Origin: Amorphophallus konjac
Taxonomy: Eukaryota; Streptophyta; Magnoliopsida; Alismatales; Araceae
Reading direction: 5' to 3'
DNA length: 64,000 nt
NCBI GenBank assembly: GCA_022559845.1
Contig: CM040127.1
Span: 31,086,708 to 31,150,707 of the forward strand
Shown: in pieces, positions 47,934 to 58,474 of the stretch
Position numbering within the stretch: the stretch's first letter is position 1
How the letters are laid out: each line of letters begins with the position of its first letter
Translations under genes and position numbers: made by a program
The notes under the pieces: model-generated
What the model saw: only the letters and a program-made list of their open reading frames with translations
Databases searched by the model: none
What the model was told of the DNA's origin: nothing

Positions 47934-48159
47934 TGTAATGCCCCGGATTTTTCGGATATTTTTCAGATCATTTTAGTGGGTCTCGGAGTGTATTTTGTGC
48001 TTTACACGTGTTTTTCCCTGATGTGCCTTCGGAACTCTTTGCAGGGCAAACCGTGGCGTTCTCCGACTCCGGGACAGTACCACTGCGTTGTGTTCCTTCC
48101 GAGGATCGCGGAGGTAATTTTTCGTAATTTTCTGAATTTATCGAATTTTCGGGTTTTCC

Positions 48160-48167
48160 TATATATA
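48160..48167 (+). promoter_or_regulatory. Probable TATA box of element 1 LTR
   Basis: TATATATA-type box in a C/T-rich context about 230 bases into the LTR, repeated in the 3' LTR at about 54105. Confidence 0.6.
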
Positions 48168-48716
48168 CTAACCCTTTCCTCTCTCCCCCTCTCATTCTCT
48201 CTTTCTCACCCTCTCTCTTCTCTCACGCCCTCTTTCTCCCCTCTCTTCTCCGGCGGCCGACGGAGCGAGGCGGGGGCGAGGCGGAGGCGGCGCGGGTGAG
48301 GACGCGGGCGAGGATGGGCGAGGATCGAGGCGGTGGAGGCGCGTGGGAGCTCGTGGCGCGGTCGCGAGCCGGCGAGGGTTTCACGGCGTTTCTTCGCGGA
48401 TCGGCGAGCTCGGGGCGCGAAATCTTCGGTGGAGGTAGGGTGATGGTTCCCCAGCTCGTGCACTTCCTTTCCCGCGAGTTTCGTAGGCCGTGGTGAGCCG
48501 AGCGGGTGGAATCGGGGTTTTTGGGCAAAACCCATGTTTTAGGGCTTGTGGGCCGATCTCCCGTTTCATTGCGTTTTTGGCCGATCCGAGGCCGTAGATG
48601 CATGCTAGGGGCTTCTGGGGAGCTTCCCCCTTGTTTTCCCCCTCTCCTGTTGAGGTATGGGGGCGTGGGACGAGTTTTCGGTCGTTTCCCGCCGTAGCGT
48701 TCTCGGAAGGAAGTGA

Positions 48717-49330
48717 CGGTCCTTCCAGTGGCCGTCACTTGGTGTAACGCGCCTGGACAGGACCGTTACATCCCCCTTCTGTTGGCCTTTGGTGGTCTGT
48801 GGGTGTGACGGTCCCACGATAGACCGTCAGGTGCTGTGACGCACCAGGGCTAGACCGTTAGAGTCTCTTCCGTTGGTTTTCGGGTCAGGCGTGTGACGCA
48901 CCAGGGCTGGCGCGTCACAACCTTGTGACGCCCCAGGGTGGGTGCGTCACATTCCCTGTTACCCAGCTGAGGGCTGGGGGTGTGACGGTGCCGTCTGGAC
49001 CGTTACTTGCTTGTAACGCGCCCAGGGTGGGCCGTCAGAGTCGTTTTATCCGTTGGAAGGGCCGCGTGTGTGACGCGCCAGGCCAGACGCGCTACATCCG
49101 TGTAACGCGTTGAGGCAGGCGCGTTACATCCTGCTTTCACGCTGAGCGCGTGAGGCATGTAACGCACCAGGGAGAGCGCGTTACATTCGTGTAACGCGCT
49201 GGGCCAGGCGCGTTACATCCTGTGTTTCTTCGGGCCGTGTAACGGCCTGCGTTAGGCCGCCAGGTGGATGTGACGGTCTCGCCTAGACCGTTACAACCCT
49301 GTGACGGTCTAGGGTTAGACCGTCAGGCTT
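48717..49330 (+). repeat. Array of ~15 short palindromic modules in the LTR
   Basis: Consecutive modules of ~27-32 bases start TGTAACG or TGTGACG and end in the complement. Examples are GTAACGCG...CGCGTTAC, GTGACGC...GCGTCAC and GTGACGGTCT...AGACCGTC. Arms differ between modules but largely match within a module. The same array is in the 3' LTR (54660-55275). A related array occupies the LTR of element 2 (56838-57500). Confidence 0.8.
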
Positions 49331-51347
49331 TGTGTCGTCCCGAGGCGAGTTTTTGTGTTCTCCGCCTTGCCCCGCAATGTGTGGATCCCTAGTCGACCCG
49401 GTTGGGACCCAGTGGTCGACCTGCGGTCTTGTGAGTGTCCCTGACACCCGTGGGTTTCTGTGTCCGTGTTTTGAGGGTGTCTGGAGGACCGTGTTATCTC
49501 GTTTAGCGTGCCCGTAGGGTTGAGAGTCCGGGTGACTTCTCGCGTGCTGGGCCTTCGTGTTACGCTCGATCGAGTCACCGTGTATCGGTGTGTGTGCGGT
49601 GGGGTGTCCCCCGCACGCCGTGAGTTTCTTTGGAAGGCGATTCCCATGTGGGCCACGTGGTTGGTCTTGGACTGCGAGTCCAGTTGTCCGGCCTGGGGCT
49701 GGAGGTTTCCCGCTTGCTTCAAGATGGGAAATCGTCGTGGCGGCTTGTGTGCTGCCTTGGGAATCGTGCTTCTGCATTTCCGTGTGGCCCGTGTGAGTGG
49801 CCTTAGTCCTTTGCGTTCCCTCTCCGAGGGAGTGGTCTTGGCGACTCGTGTGTTGTGTCGGTACTCGTGCTACCGTGGTTTTAGACCTAGAGATTGGACT
49901 AGATTGACGGCCTGGTGCTGTCGCGTGCAACGGTCTTGACCCCGAGTCTTGTGACTCAAGGACCGTTGGGTGTAGTGCGTCTGGAGGACTGTCCAGAGTC
50001 CAGTGGCTTGGCGCCACTTGAGTTTTCTCGACTCTAGCGCACGGTGCGTGCGTGGCCGTGGACTGTGAGTCCCGTTTCTTCTCCGACTGTGGTCACCGTG
50101 CGACGGGGCCGGTACGCGGGGTTGTCCCCGTACGTCGTCGGATTCGGACGTTGTTTTCCGTTGAGTTGAGAGTCTACTCCTTCAGTGACCCTCCACTAGT
50201 CGTAGCTCACCAGTACGAGGTGCTGGTCTCACCTGGGAGTGGTGTACGGGCACCCACCTTTCGAGACGGTTTGTGGACCGGTTACCGTAGGCCCCTCGTC
50301 GGTAGCCAGAGTCCGGCTACGGGGGAAAACCGGTCAGAGGACCAGACCTAGTGACGCAAGGTCTGTGTGTGCACACGTGGTTGGGGGCGGTTGGACCCAC
50401 GTCGACGGACGTGACCCCAGCTAGTTACTTGTTTGTGGTTACTTGTACGGTGTTCGCGCCTCGGGTAGGACCTACCACGTCAGGCGGTTCACCTGCGGTG
50501 CGGTGTAAGACGTCAGGGGACGCTACCGGCTGTGCTTCTAGTGGGTGGTACTCCTGTCGAGTACGGAGTGACAGACTGTCAGTCTCTGTGTCTTTGACCT
50601 TCGGGTTTTTGGTCGTGTTGACCGGTGAGTTCGGTTGTTTCACCTTGGCGCGTGTGTCGGTTCTTGCGCCGTGAGATTAGTACTAGTGGCTTTACCGAGG
50701 TTGGGTCTTGTTGTGCGGTGCCCGCGATCGGGTGGTCGGGGTTGCACCTTGGACAGCGTGTCCAGGTCGGCTGTGTCCGAGGGACAGGCCTCTACGGCGT
50801 GGTTGCCGTGTGTTCTTACTTCGGTAGGTGGTACTAGCGTAGTTCGGTAGCTTCGACTGTGTGATCGAGGTCTGCCTTCTTGCAGTAGGAGTAGCTGTAG
50901 TGCCGAGTTTTGACCGGCCACCGGTTTGCTGTTCCTGCTGTAGTTGTAGCTTCCTTTCCGCTACCGCCGTTGTTTCCGGTTGGGGTTCCGCGGGATCCCT
51001 GCTGAGTCTCTGTTTTGGAGACTCATTCTCTGCTTTTCAGGTGTAGCGGTTCTTCCTCGTGGTTCGAGGGTGCGGAGCGGAGGTTCTCAGTTGCCAGCTT
51101 GCCGGGCCGAGTGTTCACTTGGCATGTGGTACGCTTTACTGCTTTAGACTGTACTTTCTGTTGGACTGGACTCTGTTGTAGTTGTTTATTTATTTCTGTT
51201 AATTGTTGAGTTGTCCTGCTTTATTTCCTATTTCTTTGTGCCTCCACACTCCTTCTAGCCCTTCCGAGCCCTCCCGGCTCGTGGGCGGCGGTGCGAGTCT
51301 CGGGTTATCGGGCCTTCCCGGTAATCGGATTCTCGGGTCGTTACAGC

Positions 51348-51360
51348 TGGTATCAGAGCG
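51348..51360 (+). promoter_or_regulatory. Primer-binding site, tRNA-iMet
   Basis: TGGTATCAGAGCG, two bases after the LTR end. It is complementary to the 3' end of plant initiator tRNA-Met. Confidence 0.9.
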
Positions 51361-53865
51361 GTGGTTGTGGGCGTGCATAGGAATTCGAAATGTTGCAGTG
51401 ATCAGAGTCCATAAGGTCCAGTACAGTCGGCAGCTGGCATAGGGTTTTGTGCTTGTTTTTCTGCTTTGTTTCTCGCTTGAGAGCTTGAGTGCGCTGTGCG
51501 GCGCTGTGAAGGTGGTCGCTGTCCGCGGCTTTCGTGCCAGCGTAGGGTCTAAGGATCGAGGTCGAGAGCCTTCTCCCTCATCGGTGGTGGCCCTGGTTGT
51601 GCTGCGTTGGGCAGAGGTTGCTGGCAGGCGTGAGCTCGCGGTGCTGCGTTCGAGGAACCTGCAGCGTGGTCAGGTGTCTGGTGCGGACTGTTCTTGGTTA
51701 AGTGGCCGTGAGCGTGCTCTGAGGGAGCTGCTGTCGGTTTTTGGTCACTCCAGCTTGAGGTTTGTCCAGCTCCTGAGGCGTTCTGATCGAGAAGTGTGCT
51801 CCGGTGAGCGGAATGTCTTCTCGGTGAGCTGCTGTTTCGTCGAGCCTGATGTTCTTGTCGCGCTCTGTGGCGTCAGAAATGACGTGTCGGTCCTGATCGT
51901 TCTGCTGATTTCGAGGCAAGATTGGGCTGTGGTGTCCCAGTAAGTCTTGCTCCTGCGCTCTTCTGTGCGATTGGGTTGTGTTCGCCCTGGAGTTGGCTTG
52001 AGATGTGAAGGCTCCGCGGTGAGTTTCGGGACTCGAGGGTGAGCATCGGCGGTTGTCGGTTATGGCTCGTGTGACGGCTCTTGGCATGCCGTGTTGCAGT
52101 TCGAGGAATTGCAGCGGTGGTGCATCGAGAGATGCTGTGATGGTGGTCCGACGTGACACTCGTCGAGTGTGTCGGAGGCGCTGACCTGATGGAAGCGATA
52201 GTTTTCCTTGGTGCTGGATGGTGCTGTTTCCAGCGTGTGCGAGGTTTGAGGTCAGGTCGAGCGTGGAGTTCTTCCGTTGGTCGAAAGTGCGCTGGTTTCT
52301 CCTTTGGTTGGAGAGATTGCGTTCGGCTAAGGATCGTCGTCTTGCATTGTGTGTTCGGATTGGTTAGCCTTGTGTGCCATGAAATCCGTGCGAGACGTGC
52401 TCCTTATCTTGGCAAGGCGGTTGCCTGTGAGAAGTTGTGCCCGTTCCCTTGTCGTGTAAGGGTGCTGGCGCTGTTCCGAAAGGACGAGCGCTGGTTGGGC
52501 GGCGTTTGCTTTCTCGGCTGTGTGCGCGGATCTGAGTACGCAGCGGAAGCGTGGTGGGCTTGTGACCCACTAGTTCAGGATCGTAGCGTTGGTTGCTACG
52601 GGTGGATTCCTGAGTTCGCGTTCAGCATCGGAGGATTGGTTCCTTGGTGTGAAACGTGTTGTTGCCGTGCCGTTGCTCGAGGTTTTGTGGTTGTTGGCAC
52701 TGGCAGGGTGGAGTGTTGGGGAATGTGCTGGTTAGTACGCCGCATGAGTACCATGTTCCTGTGATGGAAGCCGTGTCAGGCGTCGGTGTCGGACCTGGAT
52801 AAGGTTGTTGAGGATGTCGCCTGACGGAGGTCGAGGACGTGTTGGTCAGAGTCGGTGGCTTGGCGCCCGACTTGTGTTCCCAATCGTGTCCTCGGTTGAG
52901 ATCGTGCTTTGAGGATATGGTCTCTGGCAGACTATGGGTCCCGGTTGGCGGCTGTGAGTGGCTGGTGAGCCTAACCGGGTGACCGACCACAGCAACGTCT
53001 GTTGGTTCTACGGTCTTGTCGGATTGTGACGGTGAGATGGTTATTGCTTAGGGACCCGTGAGCACTGTTCAGGTGGTGTCCCGTGGCTCTGTGGTAAGGG
53101 CGGAATCGGGATTGGCGGGTGTCCACTTGGATTGATCGAAGGATTTGATGAGACCAGATGGATGAGTGACGCCTGTGGGCGGAGGCCTTTTGTGAGGTGG
53201 GCGTCGGAGGATGGTCCTTGATAGGACGTTGGTGTCGCAAAGGTTATCCCTGGTTTGATGACCAGCATGGGATGATTCCCCTGTGAGTCTGAGTCCAGTG
53301 AGGTGATGATTGAAGACACCAGGATCCGTCATTTGGTTTCGTCGTGCTCCCCGAGAGGGTTGAGTTGGAGCGATGTTCGAGCTTGGATGCGGTGTCCGAG
53401 AGGAGTGCAGCTCGAGATGTGGCATCAGTCTGTGTGGGAGTCGACGGATGGCTTGCTGAGGTTTGGAATGTTTCCTTTGGACCCGGTCGAGGACCAGGAA
53501 AGAAAGAAGAAGCTGAGCAAGCGAAGGGTTCCCGTTGACGAGCAGTTGGTGACCAGTGGATGGTCTTTTCAGAGACAGAAGATGCTGGTTGTTGGGGCTC
53601 GAGCGTGGCGAGAGCCGTGTGCCAGCGAGACCTTTGATGGTCGTTTCTGTGATGTGCCTTTTCCGGATGGGATCTGGGCTTTGTCGAAGGTTGTCTTTTG
53701 ACAAGAGTTGGCACGGTGTTGAGTCTGGCTGTGTTCCTCAGGATCCGTGTTTTCGTGAGAATCGAGGTTTTCTGTGCTGGGGGCCCTGACAGCGTGTCAG
53801 TTGGTTCAGTGTTCTTCCCCTAGGACGTCGTGCTAGGTCCTGAATTTCGAGGACGAAATTCCTTT

Positions 53866-53878
53866 AAGGGGGGAGGGC
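53866..53878 (+). promoter_or_regulatory. Polypurine tract of element 1
   Basis: AAGGGGGGAGGGC directly precedes the 3' LTR start TGTAATG. Confidence 0.85.
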
Positions 53879-55699
53879 TGTAATGCCCCGGATTTTTCGG
53901 ATATTTTTCAGATCATTTTAGTGGGTCTCGGAGTGTATTTTGTGCTTTACACGTGTTTTTCCCTGATGTGCCTTCGGAACTCTTTGCAGGGCAAACCGTG
54001 GCGTTCTCCGACTCCGGGACAGTACCACTGCGTTGTGTTCCTTCCGAGGATCGCGGAGGTAATTTTTCGTAATTTTCTGAATTTATCGAATTTTCGGGTT
54101 TTCCTATATATACTAACCCTTTCCTCTCTCCCCCTCTCATTCTCTCTTTCTCACCCTCTCTCTTCTCTCACGCCCTCTTTCTCCCCTCTCTTCTCCGGCG
54201 GCCGACGGAGCGAGGCGGGGGCGAGGCGGAGGCGGCGCGGGTGAGGACGCGGGCGAGGATGGGCGAGGATCGAGGCGGTGGAGGCGCGTGGGAGCTCGTG
54301 GCGCGGTCGCGAGCCGGCGAGGGTTTCACGGCGTTTCTTCGCGGATCGGCGAGCTCGGGGCGCGAAATCTTCGGTGGAGGTAGGGTGATGGTTCCCCAGC
54401 TCGTGCACTTCCTTTCCCGCGAGTTTCGTAGGCCGTGGTGAGCCGAGCGGGTGGAATCGGGGTTTTTGGGCAAAACCCATGTTTTAGGGCTTGTGGGCCG
54501 ATCTCCCGTTTCATTGCGTTTTTGGCCGATCCGAGGCCGTAGATGCATGCTAGGGGCTTCTGGGGAGCTTCCCCCTTGTTTTCCCCCTCTCCTGTTGAGG
54601 TATGGGGGCGTGGGACGAGTTTTGGGTCGTTTCCCGCCGTAGCGTTCTCGGAAGGAAGTGACGGTCCTTCCAGTGGCCGTCACTTGGTGTAACGCGCCTG
54701 GACAGGACCGTTACATCCCCCTTCTGTTGGCCTTTGGTGGTCTGTGGGTGTGACGGTCCCACGATAGACCGTCAGGTGCTGTGACGCACCAGGGCTAGAC
54801 CGTTAGAGTCTCTTCCGTTGGTTTTCGGGTCAGGCGTGTGACGCACCAGGGCTGGCGCGTCACAACCTTGTGACGCCCCAGGGTGGGTGCGTCACATTCC
54901 CTGTTACCCAGCTGAGGGCTGTGGGTGTGACGGTGCCGTCTGGACCGTTACTTGCTTGTAACGCGCCCAGGGTGGGCCGTCAGAGTCGTTTTATCCGTTG
55001 GAAGGGCCGCGTGTGTGACGCGCCAGGCCAGACGCGCTACATCCGTGTAACGCGTTGAGGCAGGCGCGTTACATCCTGCTTTCACGCTGAGCGCGTGAGG
55101 CATGTAACGCACCAGGGAGAGCGCGTTACATTCGTGTAATGCGCTGGGCCAGGCGCGTTACATCCTGTGTTTCTTCGGGCCGTGTAACGGCCTGCGTTAG
55201 GCCGCCAGGTGGATGTGACGGTCTCGCCTAGACCGTTACAACCCTGTGACGGTCTAGGGTTAGACCGTCAGGCTTTGTGTCGTCCCGAGGCGAGTTTTTG
55301 TGTTCTCCGCCTTGCCCCGCAATGTGTGGATCCCTAGTCGACCCGGTTGGGACCCAGTGGTCGACCTGCGGTCTTGTGAGTGTCCCTGACACCCGTGGGT
55401 TTCTGTGTCCGTGTTTTGAGGGTGTCTGGAGGACCGTGTTATCTCGTTTAGCGTGCCCGTAGGGTTGAGAGTCCGGGTGACTTCTCGCGTGCTGGGCCTT
55501 CGTGTTACGCTCGATCGAGTCACCGTGTATCGGTGTGTGTGCGGTGGGGTGTCCCCCGCACGCCGTGAGTTTCTTTGGAAGGCGATTCCCATGTGGGCCA
55601 CGTGGTTGGTCTTGGACTGCGAGTCCAGTTGTCCGGCCTGGGGCTGGAGGTTTCCCGCTTGCTTCAAGATGGGAAATCGTCGTGGCGGCTTGTGTGCTG
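53879..55699 (+). mobile_element. 3' LTR of element 1, interrupted by element 2
   Basis: It matches 47934-49754 almost exactly and stops at ...ttgtgtgctg, where the terminal TGTAACG of element 2 begins. The rest of this LTR (counterpart of 49755-51345) must lie beyond the right edge of the window. Confidence 0.88.
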
Positions 55700-58407
55700 T
55701 GTAACGACCCGAGAATCCGATTACCGGGAAGGCCCGATAACCCGAGACTCGTATCGCCACCCACGAGTCCGAAGACTCGGAAGGGTTAAAAGGATGGTGT
55801 GGAAACTACACAAGTATCACAAATAATCGTAGAAATTAAACAGTTATAATATTAAGCAGGAAATGAATTTAACATTTTACATGGTCCACAATAAAATAAC
55901 AACAACAGCAACAGTAGTCCACGACTAGTACAGTGACAAGAAAGAAAAGTACAGCTACACGGGGCATCCCCCGGCTCTGACCTCTGGCACTACCTCAGGA
56001 CACCCGCACCACGCTTCCGCTGCGCTCCTGACGCGCTCCCCGAAGGTGGCGCCTCACCTGAAACACGGTGAAAACACGCAGGGAATGAGTCTCGGAACAA
56101 GACTCAGTAGGGATCACTCGAACCCTACCTCGAAAAACGAGAAACCACTACTCTAGCGGTAGGAAAGTACCTCGGAAAGGAAAGCCCTGTACTCTACAGA
56201 ACTAGACCCTACGGCACGCAAACCGACACACGTGCCACGGTACGAGAAGACCGCAACTCAACGGTCGAACCGTCAAAACCCGAAGGTCGGAAACACACGA
56301 CTGACAGTCTGACACTCCGTACTCGACAGGAGTACCACCCACTAGAAGCACAGCCGGTAGCGTCCCCTGACGTCTTACACCGCACCGCAGGTGAACCGCC
56401 TGACGTGGTAGGTCCTACCCGAGGCGCAAACACCGTACAAGTAACCACAAACAAGTGACTAGCTGGGGTCACGCCCGTCGACGTGGGTCCAACCGCCCCC
56501 AACCACGTGTGCACACACAGACCGCGCGTCCCTGGTCTGGCCCTCTGACCGGTTTTCCCCTCAGCCGGACTCTGGCTGCAAGACGTGGGGCCCAACGGTA
56601 ACCGGTCCACAAACCGTCTCTAAAGGTCAGCCCGTACACCACTCCCTGGTGCGACTAGCACACGCGTACTAGTAGGCTACGACTAGTGGAGGGTCACTGA
56701 AGGAGTAGACTCTCAAGTTACGGAAAACAACGCCCAAGCCCGACAACGTGTGGGAATCACCCCACGCACTAGTCCCGTCGCACGGAGACCACGGTCGGAG
56801 AAAAGCGAGGTTGCCACCCTCATGGGGCAACACAGGAAGTGGCGGTCTACCCTCAGACCGTCACTGCCAAATGGCGGTCCACTCTAGGGCCGTCACTTGG
56901 AAATAGCGGTCTAAGGCGGACCGTCACACGGCCAGGGGGTAGGGGGAAGCGACGCGCCTACCCTAGTGCGTCGCTTGGAAGCGGCGCACCTAGGCCAGGG
57001 CGTCACATGGCACCCCACACCCACGAAAACCACAGGGAAAGTAACGCGCTTACCCTGGCGCGTCGCTTGCAAGCAACGCGTCGGGATCAGTGCGTTACTC
57101 GCATGTGACGCGCCTAGACCAGCGCGTCGCATGGCCCTCACGCTCGGGATGGAAAGGGAAGTGACGCGCCTGCCCCAGCGCGTCGCTTGTAAGTAACGCG
57201 CTGGGCCCAATGCGTCGCTTGGCCCATCCACATGGGGGACAACAGGAAGTAACGCTCCTGCCCCAGTGCGTTACACGCATGTAACGCGCCTATCTCGGTG
57301 CGTTACATGGCCTGACCCCCAACGGTCAAAACCCAACGGTCGAAAGCATGTGACGGCCCAGCCCAGGGGCGTCACTAGCAAACGGCGGCCAGTCGCAGGA
57401 CCGCTACAGCCCTCGACCCTAAAGGCCAACACCCAGGGAAGTAACGCACCCCTCTAGGGGCGTTACAAGCATGTGACGGTCACTGGAGCGACCGTCGCTT
57501 GCCCCAGAGCACGCTACGGCGGGAAAACCCCAAAAACACCAACCACGCCCCCGTACCTCCACCGGAGAGGGGGAAAACAAGGGGGAAGACCCCTGGGGAC
57601 CCCTAGCATGCATCTAAACCACCAAAACATAGAATCATGGGCTAAAACCATAGATCGGGCGGCTCACCCCAAAACATGGAAAAACCCCAAAAACGCCCAA
57701 ACATGCCTCTCTCGGCCTCCCCGCGGCCTACAAACCACGGAAAAGAACGGCGAAGAGCTAGGGAACGTCACCCTACCTCAATGGAGCGAATGCTCCGCCG
57801 GATCGTCCACGAATCGCGAAGAACGCTTGAAAACCCTCGTTCTTCCTTAAGCTTCCCACGCTTGCCGCACGCCCCCACGACCGCCTCGCCGCCGCCCACG
57901 TCGCCGCGCCGTCGCCCCGCCGCCGTCTGCAGCCGGAGGGGAGCTCGCCGTGGCCAACCGGGAGGAAGAGAGGGAGAGGGAGGGAGACACGGTGGAGGAG
58001 GAAAGAGGAAGAAGAAGAGAGGAAGAAGAAGATGGTGGGGGAGAGAGAAAAGAAAAAGGGTTTTATAGAAAAACCCGGAAAATCCGTAAAATTCCAAAAA
58101 ATAGGAAATCACACCCCCGCGATCCTCGGAACGCACCGATCGCAACGGTACCACTCGTGTCCGTGTGAACAGCCCGGTTCACCCGCAACGAGCGTCCGAA
58201 GAGAAAAGCCGAAACACACACCGGGAATCGGAAAACACACGCGGAAAAAGCCGCGGAACGCCTCCGGGCCTCCGAAACGACTCCGGATCGCGCCGATCCG
58301 AACACGAAAGATGTCCGAAACGAAATTTCGGACACAACGGAGCCGGACACTCCGAAAACTAGATCCGGGACCCATGAAGAAGGATCCGAAAGGTCCGGGA
58401 TATTACA
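55700..58407 (-). mobile_element. 3' LTR (2708 bp) of autonomous Tekay/Del chromovirus, element 2
   Basis: Read on the minus strand it starts TGTAATATCCCGG after the polypurine tract and ends GGGTCGTTACA. Its first plus-strand ~690 bases match the partial 5' LTR at 63307-64000 with about three differences noticed. A TATA-like CTATAAAACCC lies on the minus strand at ~58060. An array of palindromic modules is at 56838-57500. Confidence 0.88.
58061..58067 (-). promoter_or_regulatory. Probable TATA box of element 2 LTR
   Basis: CTATAAAA on the minus strand, about 340 bases into the LTR, upstream of a purine/pyrimidine-rich leader. This matches the layout of element 1. Confidence 0.55.
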
Positions 58408-58424
58408 GCCCTCCCCCCTTAAGG
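58408..58424 (-). promoter_or_regulatory. Polypurine tract of element 2
   Basis: On the minus strand CCTTAAGGGGGGAGGGC immediately precedes the LTR start TGTAATA. Confidence 0.85.
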
Positions 58425-58474
58425 AATTTCGTCCTCGAAATTGAGAACAACCCAAGGGGAAAGAAGAGGAAGAC

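Larger units (their letters stand above)
47934..51345 (+). mobile_element. 5' LTR (3412 bp) of non-autonomous Tekay-like Gypsy element 1
   Basis: It starts TGTAATGCCCCGG and ends GGGTCGTTACA directly before a tRNA-iMet primer site. A TATA box (ctatatatac, ~48160) is followed by a pyrimidine-rich leader. 48717-49330 holds an array of short palindromes. Its first ~1820 bases are repeated at 53879 onward with only a few differences noticed. ORFs inside (up to 244 codons, minus strand) have no family support. Confidence 0.88.
51346..53878 (+). mobile_element. Interior of element 1, 2.5 kb, no gag-pol
   Basis: The interior begins with gc then the primer-binding site and ends with the polypurine tract. 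ORFs of up to 211 codons on both strands show no zinc knuckle, protease, reverse transcriptase or integrase motif. It is therefore a non-autonomous (LARD-like) interior. The end sequence ttcgaggacgaaattccttt is shared with element 2. Confidence 0.75.

Noticed and set aside
48717..49330. CRISPR-like appearance of regularly spaced palindromes
   Set aside because: Plant LTR context; units have no constant repeat with unique spacers, and the variable part lies in the paired arms.
49283..50017. 244-codon minus-strand ORF in the LTR of element 1
   Set aside because: Lies wholly in the LTR over the palindrome array, and the matching ORF in the other LTR is cut by element 2. No domain recognised.
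51449..53704. ORFs of 122-211 codons on both strands in the interior of element 1
   Set aside because: No gag, protease, RT or integrase motif; the strands overlap each other, and composition explains the open frames.
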